Origin: CALMFG01 sp963666035
Lineage (GTDB): Bacteria; Bacillota; Clostridia; Christensenellales; CALMFG01
DNA length: 64,000 nt
Direction of reading: 5' to 3'
Assembly (NCBI GenBank): GCA_963666035.2
Contig: CAXXJI010000006.1
Span: 124,001-188,000 of the forward strand
Below the pieces are notes generated by a model. That model worked only from the letters and a program-made list of their open reading frames with translations. It did not search any database and was not told the DNA's origin. Shown here piece by piece: positions 35,112 to 44,131 of the stretch. Numbering within the stretch: position 1 is the first letter of the stretch; the number at the start of each line of letters is the position of its first letter. The position numbers and the translations under genes were made by a program.

Positions 35112-35144
35112 CGTCTTGTAAGCATCTCTAAAGAGCACAAGACG
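35112..35144 (+). other. Intercistronic hairpin
   Basis: CGTCTTGT (35112-35119) pairs with ACAAGACG (35137-35144). No T-run follows. Possible processing or attenuation site between the reductase and glycerate kinase genes. Confidence 0.5.
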
Positions 35145-35175
35145 CAAAGATGATTCAATGACAAGAGAGCCTGAG

Positions 35176-36297
35176 ATGAACAACTTTTTAATTGCAATGG
35201 ATTCCTTTAAAGGGACGATGGATGCTGAGACGGCATGCGGATTGGTTGAGGGCGCTATCCGTGCGCATATCGCTGATGCGCACGTGGTGTGTTTGCCGAT
35301 GTCTGACGGAGGAGAGGGGTTAACCCAAGCATGTCTGCGCATCAACGGCGGGCAAAAAGGGAGCGTGAATATTGCGGGTCCTTTTGGCAAGGTCATGGCT
35401 GCGCCCTACGGGGTGCTTGCGAACGGTGTTGCTGTTTTTGAGATGGCCGCATGTGCGGGGTTACCCCTGGTGGGAGCGGTGAAGGATCCTTTACACGCTA
35501 CCACACAAGGCGTTGGGGACTTCCTGCGGTATGCGGAGAAAACCGGGTATCGGCAGGTTTTAATGGGCATCGGGGGGAGCGCCACGAATGACTGCGGCAT
35601 CGGTATGGCCTCGGCACTGGGATATGTTTTTCTAGATGAAAATGGGCAAACGGTTGCACCGTTGGCATGCAATATGGTGAAGGTGAGACATATTCAAAGG
35701 CCTGAAAACCCGTTGAAGATTAAAGTAACTGTTGCTTGTGATGTTGATAATCCGCTGTATGGGCCTGAAGGGGCAACCTATGTCTATGGTGCTCAAAAAG
35801 GCGCTGATGAGGCGATAAAAAACATACTGGATTTAGGAATGCAAAACATGGCCGAAGTGATTAACGCAGATTTGAGTGTGGATGTAGCCGATATGGAAGG
35901 TGCCGGCGCGGCAGGTGGATTAGGTGCGGGCTTGGTGGCATTCTGCGGAGCCGAGTTGCAGTCGGGTGTTGATTTGCTTTTGGATACCGTTAAGTTCGAC
36001 GCAATGCTTGAGGATATCGATGTGGTATTCACTGGCGAAGGACGGATTGACGGGCAGAGTGTTCGAGGAAAAGTGCCGGTCGGCATTTCCCGGCGATGCA
36101 AAAAACGCGCCATACCCTGTATTGCGCTTTGCGGCTCCATCGGGCAGGGTGTTGAAGCAGTGTATGAAGAGGGGATAACGGCTGTGTTCTCGGCCATTCG
36201 GGGTGTTTCCAGTTTGGAACAGATTAAGGAGACGTGCAAGGCGGATTTAGCGATGCTTGCAGATTCGGTAATGCGCACGCTGCTTTGTATGGTATAG
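35176..36297 (+). CDS. Glycerate kinase (GlxK/GarK family)
   Basis: 373 residues. Starts MNNFLIAMDSFKGTMDA, the usual N-terminus of this family, which decides for ATG 35176 over 35158. LPMSDGGEGLTQACL, MGIGGSATNDCGIGMASALGY and GAAGGLGAGLVAF are signature segments, and DVVFTGEGRIDGQSVRGKVPVGI is the C-terminal catalytic region. Phosphorylates glycerate to 2-phosphoglycerate, feeding lower glycolysis. With the preceding reductase it completes a two-step end of the pathway. Confidence 0.92.
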   Translation: MNNFLIAMDSFKGTMDAETACGLVEGAIRAHIADAHVVCLPMSDGGEGLTQACLRINGGQKGSVNIAGPFGKVMAAPYGVLANGVAVFEMAACAGLPLVGAVKDPLHATTQGVGDFLRYAEKTGYRQVLMGIGGSATNDCGIGMASALGYVFLDENGQTVAPLACNMVKVRHIQRPENPLKIKVTVACDVDNPLYGPEGATYVYGAQKGADEAIKNILDLGMQNMAEVINADLSVDVADMEGAGAAGGLGAGLVAFCGAELQSGVDLLLDTVKFDAMLEDIDVVFTGEGRIDGQSVRGKVPVGISRRCKKRAIPCIALCGSIGQGVEAVYEEGITAVFSAIRGVSSLEQIKETCKADLAMLADSVMRTLLCMV

Positions 36298-36413
36298 CTC
36301 CAAATAACCATAAAGGCTTTTCGCTACTTTAATAAAACTAACCCGAAGAAAACAAGTAAATAAGCAACGATAGCACAAGTGTTTTTGTAATGCAAAAAAA
36401 AGGAGGTATTTCG

Positions 36414-37091
36414 ATGTATCGATTGTTATCCTATCCCATATCCCAGAATTCCGCGGTTTGGCCGGGAGGGAAAAAGGTTGCATGTCAGCAAATCCATCAC
36501 GTTGAGGATGGGTCGGAGTGGAACGAATGGATGTACACGTTGACCAATCATTTGGGAACGCATTATGATGCGCCCAATCATCATTATAATGCTGGTTTGA
36601 AGATTTCTGATCTCCCGCTGGAGCGTTTTGTTTTTGAAAAGCCTTATATTCTGGATATACCTAAAGGCCCAAACGAAAAGATTACCAAGGATGATTTGGT
36701 GCCATTTGCCGAAAAGATTCAGCAATGCGATGCTTTGTTTTTGCGCACAGGCTTTTTCAAGCACCATCATGAACCGGAATTGTATTGCGAAAATGGTCCG
36801 GGCGTCGGGTCGGATGCCGCAGAGTATCTGGTCAAACATTTTCTTAACCTCAAAGTGATTGTGCTGGATTTTCTATCCTTAAACGCATATTCGGATATAC
36901 CAGATGGAATGAAAGCCCATAAGTGGCTGTTAGGTGAATGGACAGATCATTTTATCTGTATCATTGAAGATGCCCACTTTGAAGACATCGAAAATGAAAC
37001 GTTGGAAAAAGTGATTGCACTGCCTTTATTGATTGAAGAGTTAGACAGTGCTCAGGTGACCGTGATGGCCTTTGAAAAAAATGGAGAATAA
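36414..37091 (+). CDS. Cyclase-family metal-dependent hydrolase (kynurenine-formamidase-like)
   Basis: 225 residues. The family motif HLGTHYDAPNHH (HxGTHxDxPxH) supplies the metal ligands. Other conserved parts: YPISQNSAVWPGG at the N-terminus, FLRTGF and VIVLDFLSLN. ATG at 36414 follows AAGGAGGT (36400-36407). Members open cyclic amides, lactones or formamides; a lactonase step for a sugar acid would fit the preceding operon, but this is inference. About 100 bases separate it from the kinase gene. Confidence 0.82.
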   Translation: MYRLLSYPISQNSAVWPGGKKVACQQIHHVEDGSEWNEWMYTLTNHLGTHYDAPNHHYNAGLKISDLPLERFVFEKPYILDIPKGPNEKITKDDLVPFAEKIQQCDALFLRTGFFKHHHEPELYCENGPGVGSDAAEYLVKHFLNLKVIVLDFLSLNAYSDIPDGMKAHKWLLGEWTDHFICIIEDAHFEDIENETLEKVIALPLLIEELDSAQVTVMAFEKNGE

Positions 37092-37163
37092 TAAATTCCA
37101 TTGTGTTTGGTTTTGATTTACCTGCTCAGACATAAAAGCTGGGGAAACCAAATAAAAAAACTC

Positions 37164-37191
37164 TTGACAAGGCGCATATTCATGATATATT
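37164..37191 (+). promoter_or_regulatory. Promoter P1 upstream of the GntR/LacI-type regulator
   Basis: TTGACA (37164-37169), 16-base spacer, TATATT (37186-37191). The tandem palindromes begin immediately at its -10, so it should be repressed by whatever binds there. Confidence 0.7.
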
Positions 37192-37220
37192 AATACATGT
37201 AATAACAAGTAATACATGTA
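37191..37220. promoter_or_regulatory. Tandem operator, two TAATACATGTA boxes
   Basis: TAATACATGTA occurs at 37191-37201 and 37210-37220, each centred on the palindrome TACATGTA and 19 bases apart (about two helical turns). GntR/AraR-type regulators bind such short palindromes as dimers. The next gene encodes a regulator of that kind, so autoregulation is likely. Confidence 0.65.
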
Positions 37221-37253
37221 TACAACATCAGTGATACAAACGTTACAACCGGA

Positions 37254-37282
37254 TTGACAAGTGTAGCCTAGTATTGCATAAT
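37254..37282 (+). promoter_or_regulatory. Promoter P2 of the GntR/LacI-type regulator
   Basis: TTGACA (37254-37259), 17-base spacer, CATAAT (37277-37282), about 33 bases before the start codon. Strong near-consensus promoter. Confidence 0.75.
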
Positions 37283-37314
37283 AGAAGCAATATTAAGCTG
37301 TGGAGTGGTATGTA

Positions 37315-38511
37315 ATGAAAAATGGCAGAGAGATTAAAGATAATCAAGACATCATCAACCTTTTAATGTCCAAAGAGGAGGACCTCTCGGGTGATAAGGC
37401 CGGTAAGGTATCCAAGTACAATGCGGTACAGGAGTCCATTCTCAAAGACATCAAAAGCGGGAAGTATATGCCCAATGATAAACTGCCAAGTGAAAATGAA
37501 TTTTGTAAAATATATAATACAAGTCGTGTAACTGTACGCCGTGCATTGGATGAGCTGATGCTCAACAATGTTCTCTACAAAGTGCAGGGCGTTGGAACAT
37601 TTGTAAAAGAGCCCATTGAATCTGCGGCAGTCAATGGCAAAGTATTGGTGATACTGCCGTTTGCAATCAGCTCGGCGATGGAGATCATGGTGCCGGAGAT
37701 TTCAAAAGGGATGTCCTCGGTGTTTGATCAAAAAGGGATTTCCTACTTTGAAATCTTGGAACCGGGTTCTGAAGAGGGTATTCCGCGTTTTATGAAAACG
37801 CTAAAAGAAATGAAACCGCTGAGCATTGCTTACCTATCATATTTCAGTTGGGACCTGCAACCTGGACTTCGCGATTTGAATTGTCCCATTGTCTATATTG
37901 ATACTGAACCCGACGACAATATGTTTGACGTGGTGGTGGGAGAAGATTATTTGTCGGCATATCGAGCGACACAGATGCTGCTCAATCACGGACATAAGAA
38001 TATCGGTTTTTACTCCCAATGGAGCAAGCGGTACTCTGCCAGCAGAGAAAGAATGCGGGGCGTGATGGATGCGGTACAGGATAATGGGGGCAATTTTAAA
38101 TCCGGTTTTTTCTCCTCCCAAGAGGAAAACAAAAGCCATATTACACACGGAGATATCTTTCGGTATAACATGATTGAGGCGATCCGAAAATATCTGGAAG
38201 CGAATACGGAATTGACCGCTTTAGTAACTATGAACGATGCGGCTGCAACAGCAGCATTGCTTGCGGCGGATGAGATGGGATTATCTATACCCAATGATCT
38301 TAAGATTATCAGCTATGGTAATTATTATAATAATGCAAAAAAACCTAGTCATACGAACCTGCGCTGCTCCATTACATCCTATGATCAGCACTTCGAAGAA
38401 TACGGGCGCAGGGCGGCAGAGATGCTGTATATGCGAATGAGTGGAGAGTTGCCTATGATGCAGCAAAAAAGAACGATAAAATACGATTTGATTCGAAAAC
38501 AATCATTCTGA
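37315..38511 (+). CDS. GntR-family regulator with LacI-type sugar-binding domain (AraR-like)
   Basis: 398 residues. N-terminal GntR winged helix (about 35-105: DKLPSENEFCKIYNTSRVTVRRALDELMLNNVLYKVQGVGTFV) joined to a periplasmic-binding-protein-like sensor (about 120-395; PIVYIDTEP, YRATQMLLNHGHKNIGFYSQ, LTALVTMNDAAATAALLAADEMG). Same architecture as the arabinose repressor AraR. ATG at 37315 has GGAG at 37302-37305. It precedes an importer and a GH29 fucosidase, so fucose or a fucosyl compound may be its effector. Confidence 0.88.
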   Translation: MKNGREIKDNQDIINLLMSKEEDLSGDKAGKVSKYNAVQESILKDIKSGKYMPNDKLPSENEFCKIYNTSRVTVRRALDELMLNNVLYKVQGVGTFVKEPIESAAVNGKVLVILPFAISSAMEIMVPEISKGMSSVFDQKGISYFEILEPGSEEGIPRFMKTLKEMKPLSIAYLSYFSWDLQPGLRDLNCPIVYIDTEPDDNMFDVVVGEDYLSAYRATQMLLNHGHKNIGFYSQWSKRYSASRERMRGVMDAVQDNGGNFKSGFFSSQEENKSHITHGDIFRYNMIEAIRKYLEANTELTALVTMNDAAATAALLAADEMGLSIPNDLKIISYGNYYNNAKKPSHTNLRCSITSYDQHFEEYGRRAAEMLYMRMSGELPMMQQKRTIKYDLIRKQSF

Positions 38512-38696
38512 TATGCGTACCTTTCAATATTAAACAAACAGAAATCCCATTGATGCGTTGAAAAGAAACAATCATAGCTTTTATTTTGTGTACTCTTTTT
38601 TACAACGTTTGGCCGCTAAGGTAAAAAGTATTGGAAAGATTTAGATAAAACAGTTTTTAAAGGTCCTAATTAAAATAATAAGGAGGAAGTAGAAAA

Positions 38697-39755
38697 ATGA
38701 AAAAGAAAATGGTCACAATTGTCACGCTTGTTTTGGTGCTCATGATGACGTTTATGGGGTGTGCAGCTCCTGCGGCGTCGGATGCTGCGAAAACAGCTGA
38801 TGAATCTGCTGTGGTTTCGGCTGATGCGGATTCTTCTGGTGCAGAAGTTTCAATTGCTGACAAAAAAGTAGCGTTGGTACTTTGGGGAACCATGTATGAC
38901 TTTTTTGTATACATTGGTGCCGGTGCTAAGAAAGTAGCTGAAGAAGAAGGCGTGCAGTTGGACGTGCTTTCTACCAATGATCTTGCACAGGGTGCAGAAC
39001 TTGTATCTCAGGCTGTCACTCAGAAATACGATGCCATTATCGTTTTGGGTTATGAAGCATATCGTACAGCCTACGAGGAAGCCATTGCAGCGAATATTCC
39101 GGTTATCACCTTCGATTCATTCTTGGAGGATGTCGATCTATGGGGACGTGTTGGCAGCAATAACTATCAATTAGGTGTAACAGCTGGTGAGTATGCAGTA
39201 GATTATTTGACTCAAAAGGGTGATCTTGCGGGTCAAATCTTGATCATGAATGTGCCTTCCACTGAAACCATGAATCTAAGAAGCAATGGTTTTATGGACA
39301 CTGTTGGCGCAGCTTTCCCGGATTTGGAACTGACAATGGTTGCTCTTAACGACAATGAGGCGAATGCAGAAGCCAGCCAATCGAAAGTTGATGATTTGCT
39401 GATTGCAAACCCATCGGGAACAGTGGACATGATTTTCGGTAGTAATGCGGGTATGGCTATCGGTTCTCTTTCTTCAGTTGAAGTTGCCGGACGCAATGAA
39501 GTTGCGGTTGTCGGTATCGACAATGAAGAAGGACAGCTAAACGCATTGATTGATGGCACGGTCTATAAAGCAAGCGTTGGACAAGACCCGGTAAAAATCG
39601 GTGAAGAATCCATGAGAGCAGCCATTAAAGCTTTAATGGGTGAAAAAGCGGGCGACACCGTGGTTCCTGGTGTATTAATCACCAGCGAAAACGTTGAAGA
39701 GTTCCTTGCGAATCAAAGAGAAACATATGCGGCATTAGAACCGTATAAGCCGTAA
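38697..39755 (+). CDS. Sugar ABC transporter substrate-binding lipoprotein
   Basis: 352 residues. Lipoprotein signal with MKKK start, hydrophobic core and lipobox FMGC followed by an Ala/Ser/Asp-rich linker. Mature type I binding-protein fold: AEEEGVQLDVLSTNDLAQGAE-like region, YDAIIVLGYEAYRTAYEEAI, IPVITFDSF, and VGIDNEEGQLNALIDGTV. AAGGAGG before ATG. It belongs to the importer genes that follow after a hairpin. The 185-base leader contains no clear promoter; transcription may continue from the regulator gene. Confidence 0.92.
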   Translation: MKKKMVTIVTLVLVLMMTFMGCAAPAASDAAKTADESAVVSADADSSGAEVSIADKKVALVLWGTMYDFFVYIGAGAKKVAEEEGVQLDVLSTNDLAQGAELVSQAVTQKYDAIIVLGYEAYRTAYEEAIAANIPVITFDSFLEDVDLWGRVGSNNYQLGVTAGEYAVDYLTQKGDLAGQILIMNVPSTETMNLRSNGFMDTVGAAFPDLELTMVALNDNEANAEASQSKVDDLLIANPSGTVDMIFGSNAGMAIGSLSSVEVAGRNEVAVVGIDNEEGQLNALIDGTVYKASVGQDPVKIGEESMRAAIKALMGEKAGDTVVPGVLITSENVEEFLANQRETYAALEPYKP

Positions 39756-39785
39756 AATCAGAATATTTATTCTTAAAAACGGGAT

Positions 39786-39817
39786 GCAGCCTTGCCTTAA
39801 TATTGAGGTAAGGCTGC
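39786..39817 (+). other. Intercistronic hairpin after the binding-protein gene
   Basis: GCAGCCTTGCC (39786-39796) pairs with GGTAAGGCTGC (39807-39817), 11 bp with one G-U, 10-nt loop, no T-run. Same place and form as the hairpin at 19780-19804. Confidence 0.75.
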
Positions 39818-39844
39818 ATGCTCAATATGGAGGGAGGTTTAGCT

Positions 39845-41365
39845 GTGCGCGATGCTTTACTGAAAATAAAAAATATCGGTAAATTCTATGGGCCGGTTTC
39901 GGTTCTTGAAGGCGTCGATTGGGAAATAGAACCTGGTAAAATCTATGCATTAGCTGGAGAAAACGGTGCCGGAAAAAGTACGCTTTGTAATATTATTTCA
40001 GGCGCGATACTGCCTAGCCATGGTAAGTTGAACTATGACGGAAACGACTACGATTCTTTCGATATAAAAACAGCAAAAGAAGAGGTTGGCATCCGTATGG
40101 TTCATCAGGAATTACAGGTACTGCCCTTGATGACTATCATGGAAAATGTTTTTATCGGGAATGAAATTACGCATTTTGGATTTGTTGATAAAAAAACAAT
40201 GAATCAAAAAGCGTCTCAAATGCTGGAATCTGTGGGGCTATCTCTGGATCCCACAACCAAAGTAAAAGATGTCGAGATTGCTGGTCGGCAGCTGATTGAG
40301 ATTGCCAGAGGTATAAATGGCCATGCAAAGTTGGTCATTCTCGACGAACCAACATCTTCATTATCCAGTACAGAAGTAAATACACTGTTTCAAATCATGC
40401 GCAGATTAAAAGATCAGGGCATTTCATTTATATTCATCTCACACCGTTTGGAAGAAGCGCTTGAAATAGCCGATACCATCATCATCTTGAAAGACGGAAA
40501 AAAAGTTGCCGAACTTGCAGCCAGCGAAACAAACCAAGAAGAGATAATCAAATACATGGTTGGTCGTAATTATGATGATTATTACAATCGTGTCCGCACT
40601 TTTAAAGGTGAAGAGGTTCTGAGGGTGGAAAACCTGACAACAGAGGCACCACGACAGCACAGTGCATATATGCCTCAAAATGTGAGTTTTTCTCTGGAAC
40701 AGGGTGAAGTTTTGGGGATTGCGGGTTTGGTCGGTGCCGGTCGTACAGAATTGATACGAACGATATTTGGCGATATGAAAGCCGTACAAAGCAGAATTTT
40801 ACTGGACGGTAAGGAAGTAAAGATTAGAAACTCAAACGATGCACTGAAGCTGGGTCTGGCCTGGGTGACAGAAGACAGAAAACAACAAGGGCTGATTCTC
40901 ACGGCTTCAATTAAGGATAATGTCAGCCTGGTGGTATTAAAGAACTTTGTAAAAAGCATGCTGATACGCGATGATAAAATTCGGGATCTAGCGAATGAAT
41001 ACATCGGGACATTGCAGATTCGCACGACAGGTCCAGAGCAGGTTACGGGTAATCTATCGGGCGGCAATCAGCAAAAAGTGGTTTTAGGGAAATGGCTTGC
41101 TGCAAACCCCAGAATACTGGTGCTGGACGAACCCACCCGGGGTATTGATGTCGGGGCAAAAGCAGAGATTTATAAATTGATTAATCAGTTAACCAGTGAG
41201 GGTATTGCAGTCATACTGATTTCGTCCGAATTGCCGGAAATTATTGGTATGAGTGATCGCATGTTGGTTATGTACGAAGGAAGAATCACTGGCGAGTTAA
41301 AGAGAGAAGAATTTACTGAAGAACTGGTTATGCAATATGCGATAGGAAGGAGTAAAAAATCATGA
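39845..41365 (+). CDS. Sugar ABC transporter ATP-binding protein (RbsA/MglA type)
   Basis: 506 residues, two ATPase domains. Domain 1: Walker A GENGAGKST, signature-like VEIAGRQLIEIARGI, Walker B LVILDEPTSS. Domain 2: degenerate Walker A GLVGAGRTE, signature LSGGNQQKVVLGKW, intact Walker B LVLDEPTRGIDVG. GTG at 39845 is selected because GGAGGGAGG (39829-39837) lies 7 bases upstream; the ATG at 39818 overlaps the hairpin and would include the ribosome site. The permease gene overlaps the stop by four bases. Confidence 0.92.
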   Translation: MRDALLKIKNIGKFYGPVSVLEGVDWEIEPGKIYALAGENGAGKSTLCNIISGAILPSHGKLNYDGNDYDSFDIKTAKEEVGIRMVHQELQVLPLMTIMENVFIGNEITHFGFVDKKTMNQKASQMLESVGLSLDPTTKVKDVEIAGRQLIEIARGINGHAKLVILDEPTSSLSSTEVNTLFQIMRRLKDQGISFIFISHRLEEALEIADTIIILKDGKKVAELAASETNQEEIIKYMVGRNYDDYYNRVRTFKGEEVLRVENLTTEAPRQHSAYMPQNVSFSLEQGEVLGIAGLVGAGRTELIRTIFGDMKAVQSRILLDGKEVKIRNSNDALKLGLAWVTEDRKQQGLILTASIKDNVSLVVLKNFVKSMLIRDDKIRDLANEYIGTLQIRTTGPEQVTGNLSGGNQQKVVLGKWLAANPRILVLDEPTRGIDVGAKAEIYKLINQLTSEGIAVILISSELPEIIGMSDRMLVMYEGRITGELKREEFTEELVMQYAIGRSKKS

Positions 41366-42309
41366 ATAACCAATTAGTAAAGAAAAAAATTAAACTGACC
41401 AATCAAATTGGTCTCATTGGCGTGATTGTTGCGTTATGTATTGTGTTTATGTTGCTGAATGCATCGTTTATCTTGCCTGAAAACATTTTAAACATTGTCA
41501 GACAGTCCTCGGTAAATATCATCATGGCGATGGGAGTAACTTTTGTTATGGTATCGGGTCAAATCGATTTATCCATCGGTGGTGTTGCCTGTGTTACAGG
41601 TATGACTGTGGCGGTATTAATGGATAGCGGGGTACCCATTCCAGTGGCCATTTTGATCGGCTTGGCCGTCGGTGCTGTCATCGGTTTTATCAATGGATTT
41701 TTAACTACAAAATTCGGTCTGCCTTCGATGATTGTAACCATTGCAACGATGAACATTTCCAATGGTCTAGCCAGTTTGTTAACAGGAGGGACGGCGGTAT
41801 ATGGTCTTCCCAAAAACTTTTCAGTTTTGGGACGCGGCTACATTGGACCGATTCCATTTCAAGTGGTTTTAATGGCCGTTATCGTGGCTATATCAGCTGT
41901 TATTCTAGCTAAAACGCTGTTCGGCAGATACGCTTACGCTATCGGCGGGAATCAGACGGTAGCAAGGCTATCGGGTGTCAATATTTTTAGATATCAGGTA
42001 TCCTACTTTGTCATCAGCGGCATCTGCGCGGCGATTGCGGGCATGATTCTGACAAGTCGGCTCATGACAGGCCAGCCGAGTGCAGCTTCCAACTCCATGG
42101 TGGACATCTTAACTGCTGTGGTTATTGGCGGTGCCGGACTGACAGCGGGAAGTACAGGCAGCGTTTTTGGCAGTTTATTGGGTGCATTGATGCTCACGAT
42201 TGTATCGAATGGTTTGACCATCAATGGGGTGAACTCATTTTGGCAGTTAATTGTAACGGCTATCATTCTTCTTGTCGTCATCATTGTTCGCAGAGAAAAG
42301 AAGCAATAA
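41362..42309 (+). CDS. Sugar ABC transporter permease (RbsC type)
   Basis: 315 residues, eight to ten membrane segments. Conserved parts: GQIDLSIGGVACVTGMTVAVLM, TTKFGLPSMIVTIATMNI, RLMTGQPSAASNSMVDILTAVVIGGAGLTAGSTGSVFGSLLGALML, and NSFWQLIVTAIILLVVIIVRREKKQ at the end. Single permease gene, so the channel is a homodimer, unlike the first ribose-type importer of the window. Confidence 0.92.
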   Translation: MNNQLVKKKIKLTNQIGLIGVIVALCIVFMLLNASFILPENILNIVRQSSVNIIMAMGVTFVMVSGQIDLSIGGVACVTGMTVAVLMDSGVPIPVAILIGLAVGAVIGFINGFLTTKFGLPSMIVTIATMNISNGLASLLTGGTAVYGLPKNFSVLGRGYIGPIPFQVVLMAVIVAISAVILAKTLFGRYAYAIGGNQTVARLSGVNIFRYQVSYFVISGICAAIAGMILTSRLMTGQPSAASNSMVDILTAVVIGGAGLTAGSTGSVFGSLLGALMLTIVSNGLTINGVNSFWQLIVTAIILLVVIIVRREKKQ

Positions 42310-42335
42310 ATAAAGCACTGATGAGGAGGAAGTAC

Positions 42336-43772
42336 ATGACATTTAAGCCAACAAGGGAATCAGTGAATCAACATGCACTACCGGATTGGTATGATGATGC
42401 CAAGTTGGGATTATTTATCCATTGGTCGTTATTTTCGGTGCCGGCATTTGCGCCGTTTGACGGGACAAATCTGGCTGATATGATGGAAAAGCAAGGATTC
42501 GCGTACGCGATGAAAAACAGCCCATACGCAGAATGGTATCTGAATTCTTTGAGGATTGACGGGTCTCCGACTAAAAAATATCATAACGAGACTTTCGGTG
42601 CAGATTTCTCATACTTTAATTTTCAGAAAGATTTTGAAGCACAATCTGCCGATTTGGACATGGGAAAATGGGCGGATGCATTTTTGGAATATGGTGTGAA
42701 GTATGTGGTGATTGTCACCAAACATCATGACGGCTATTGTTTGTGGCCGAGTCAATATAAAAATCCTTTTAATCCGGATTATCAGTCTAAGCGCGACCTG
42801 GTGGGTGAATTGGCAGAGGCAGTGCGTGCCAGAGGCATGAAGTTTGGGGTCTATTATTCAGGGCTGCTTGACTGGACCTTTAAGACATATCCAATCAGCG
42901 ATGATGAAGCGTTTCTACGCCACAGAATTACATCGAAAGAGTATACCCAATATTCGTTGAATCAAATACATGAGTTAATTGAGCGATATAAACCAGATGT
43001 ATTCTTTAATGATATCGGTTTTCCCGCCGGTGTGAATCTGAACCAACTGTTTGCGGATTACTACAATGAAGTACCACAAGGGGTGGTGAATAATCGTTGG
43101 AGACAATTTGAAATACCCGAGGGTGTGGAAGAAGAGGCAGCGATTCAAGCAGCATTGGAAGAAACCGGTTCACATTCCATGGATGAAAACATGATGGATT
43201 TTGGGAATCATTGTGATTATGTGACGCCAGAATACATCGAGGTGGATGAGATTCAGAAGAAAAAATTTGAATCAACACGCGGCGTTGGGCTTTCCTTTGG
43301 ATACAACAAAATGGAAACAGAAGCAGAGATGTTGACATCTGCAGAACTGCTCTATATGCTGATTGATTTGATCAGCAAAAACGGAAACCTGCTAATCAAC
43401 ATTGGACCAATGGCCAATGGAACGATTCCTGAGATGCAGGGGAAACCTTTGCGGGATTCAGGAGACTGGCTCAAACGCTTTGGAGCGGCTGTGTATGGAA
43501 CCCGTCCGTGGAAGAAACCGACGGCAGTGACTGCTGATGATAAGCGTGTACGGTTTACTTGCAATGGAGATACGATATATGCCATTGTTTTAGATGACCG
43601 CATTGCCTCTACTGTCACCATCAAGGATTGGGATATTGATGACACATCGAAAATAGAATTGATGGGGTGCGCTTCATGCGACTGGACAAAAGACGAGAAT
43701 GATGTCACCATCCAGATTCCTGAGGGGATGCAACACGAGCTCGCGTATGTTTTTCGTGTTTGTAAAAAATAA
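42336..43772 (+). CDS. Alpha-L-fucosidase, GH29
   Basis: 478-residue cytoplasmic glycosidase without signal peptide. GH29 signatures: DAKLGLFIHWSLFSVPAF, VVIVTKHHDGYCLWPSQ, RDLVGELAEAVRARGMKFGVYYSG, and FFNDIGFP with the nucleophile Asp226. NLLINIGPMANGTI follows later; a short beta-sandwich domain ends the protein. ATG at 42336 has GAGGAGGA upstream; an open frame reaching into the permease gene is not real. Together with the importer it would hydrolyse an imported alpha-fucoside inside the cell. Confidence 0.9.
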   Translation: MTFKPTRESVNQHALPDWYDDAKLGLFIHWSLFSVPAFAPFDGTNLADMMEKQGFAYAMKNSPYAEWYLNSLRIDGSPTKKYHNETFGADFSYFNFQKDFEAQSADLDMGKWADAFLEYGVKYVVIVTKHHDGYCLWPSQYKNPFNPDYQSKRDLVGELAEAVRARGMKFGVYYSGLLDWTFKTYPISDDEAFLRHRITSKEYTQYSLNQIHELIERYKPDVFFNDIGFPAGVNLNQLFADYYNEVPQGVVNNRWRQFEIPEGVEEEAAIQAALEETGSHSMDENMMDFGNHCDYVTPEYIEVDEIQKKKFESTRGVGLSFGYNKMETEAEMLTSAELLYMLIDLISKNGNLLINIGPMANGTIPEMQGKPLRDSGDWLKRFGAAVYGTRPWKKPTAVTADDKRVRFTCNGDTIYAIVLDDRIASTVTIKDWDIDDTSKIELMGCASCDWTKDENDVTIQIPEGMQHELAYVFRVCKK

Positions 43773-43968
43773 TATTCATTGATATCACACTGAATCAATA
43801 TAAGTATATGCAAATAAATATCAAATATCTCTTTACTGGGCAAAACCCCTAGCGAATTCCGTTCGGTTTGAAATGTGTTATCCTGACCAGTGTGTCTGTT
43901 GCTGCAATTGGGACATGATATGTAATCAGACACAGAATTTGTATGAGCGAAAAAGAAAGAGCTTGAGG

Positions 43969-43995
43969 GGCATCATCGTTAAAATGATGCCTTTT
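43969..43995 (+). terminator. Terminator of the fucosidase operon
   Basis: GGCATCAT (43969-43976) and ATGATGCC (43984-43991) pair perfectly around a 7-nt loop, then TTTT. Confidence 0.75.
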
Positions 43996-44002
43996 GCATA
44001 TT

Positions 44003-44113
44003 GATAAAATCATCACAGCGCTGGGCATGAACGCACTGCTGAATGACTCGGTGAAAGGAATCATTTTGCTGATCGCAGTCGGGCTGCAGATGGTGAAGAA
44101 ACGTACAAAATAA
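44003..44113 (+). pseudogene. 3' remnant of an RbsC-type ABC permease gene
   Basis: Thirty-six codons in frame to a TAA at 44111, reading KIITALGMNALLNDSVKGII...GLQMVKKRTK. This equals the last membrane helix and basic tail of ribose-type permeases (compare NSFWQLIVTAIILLVVIIVRREKK in the gene above). No 5' part exists: eight bases before it is the fucosidase-operon terminator. So an importer gene, and probably a whole importer, was lost by deletion here, leaving the permease end in front of the Gfo/Idh gene. Confidence 0.65.
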
Positions 44114-44131
44114 AGAAAAAGGAGTAAGACG

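Noticed and set aside
42240..42335. Longer start of the fucosidase gene
   Set aside because: The upstream part overlaps the permease gene end and has no family similarity; ATG 42336 has a strong GAGGAGGA site.
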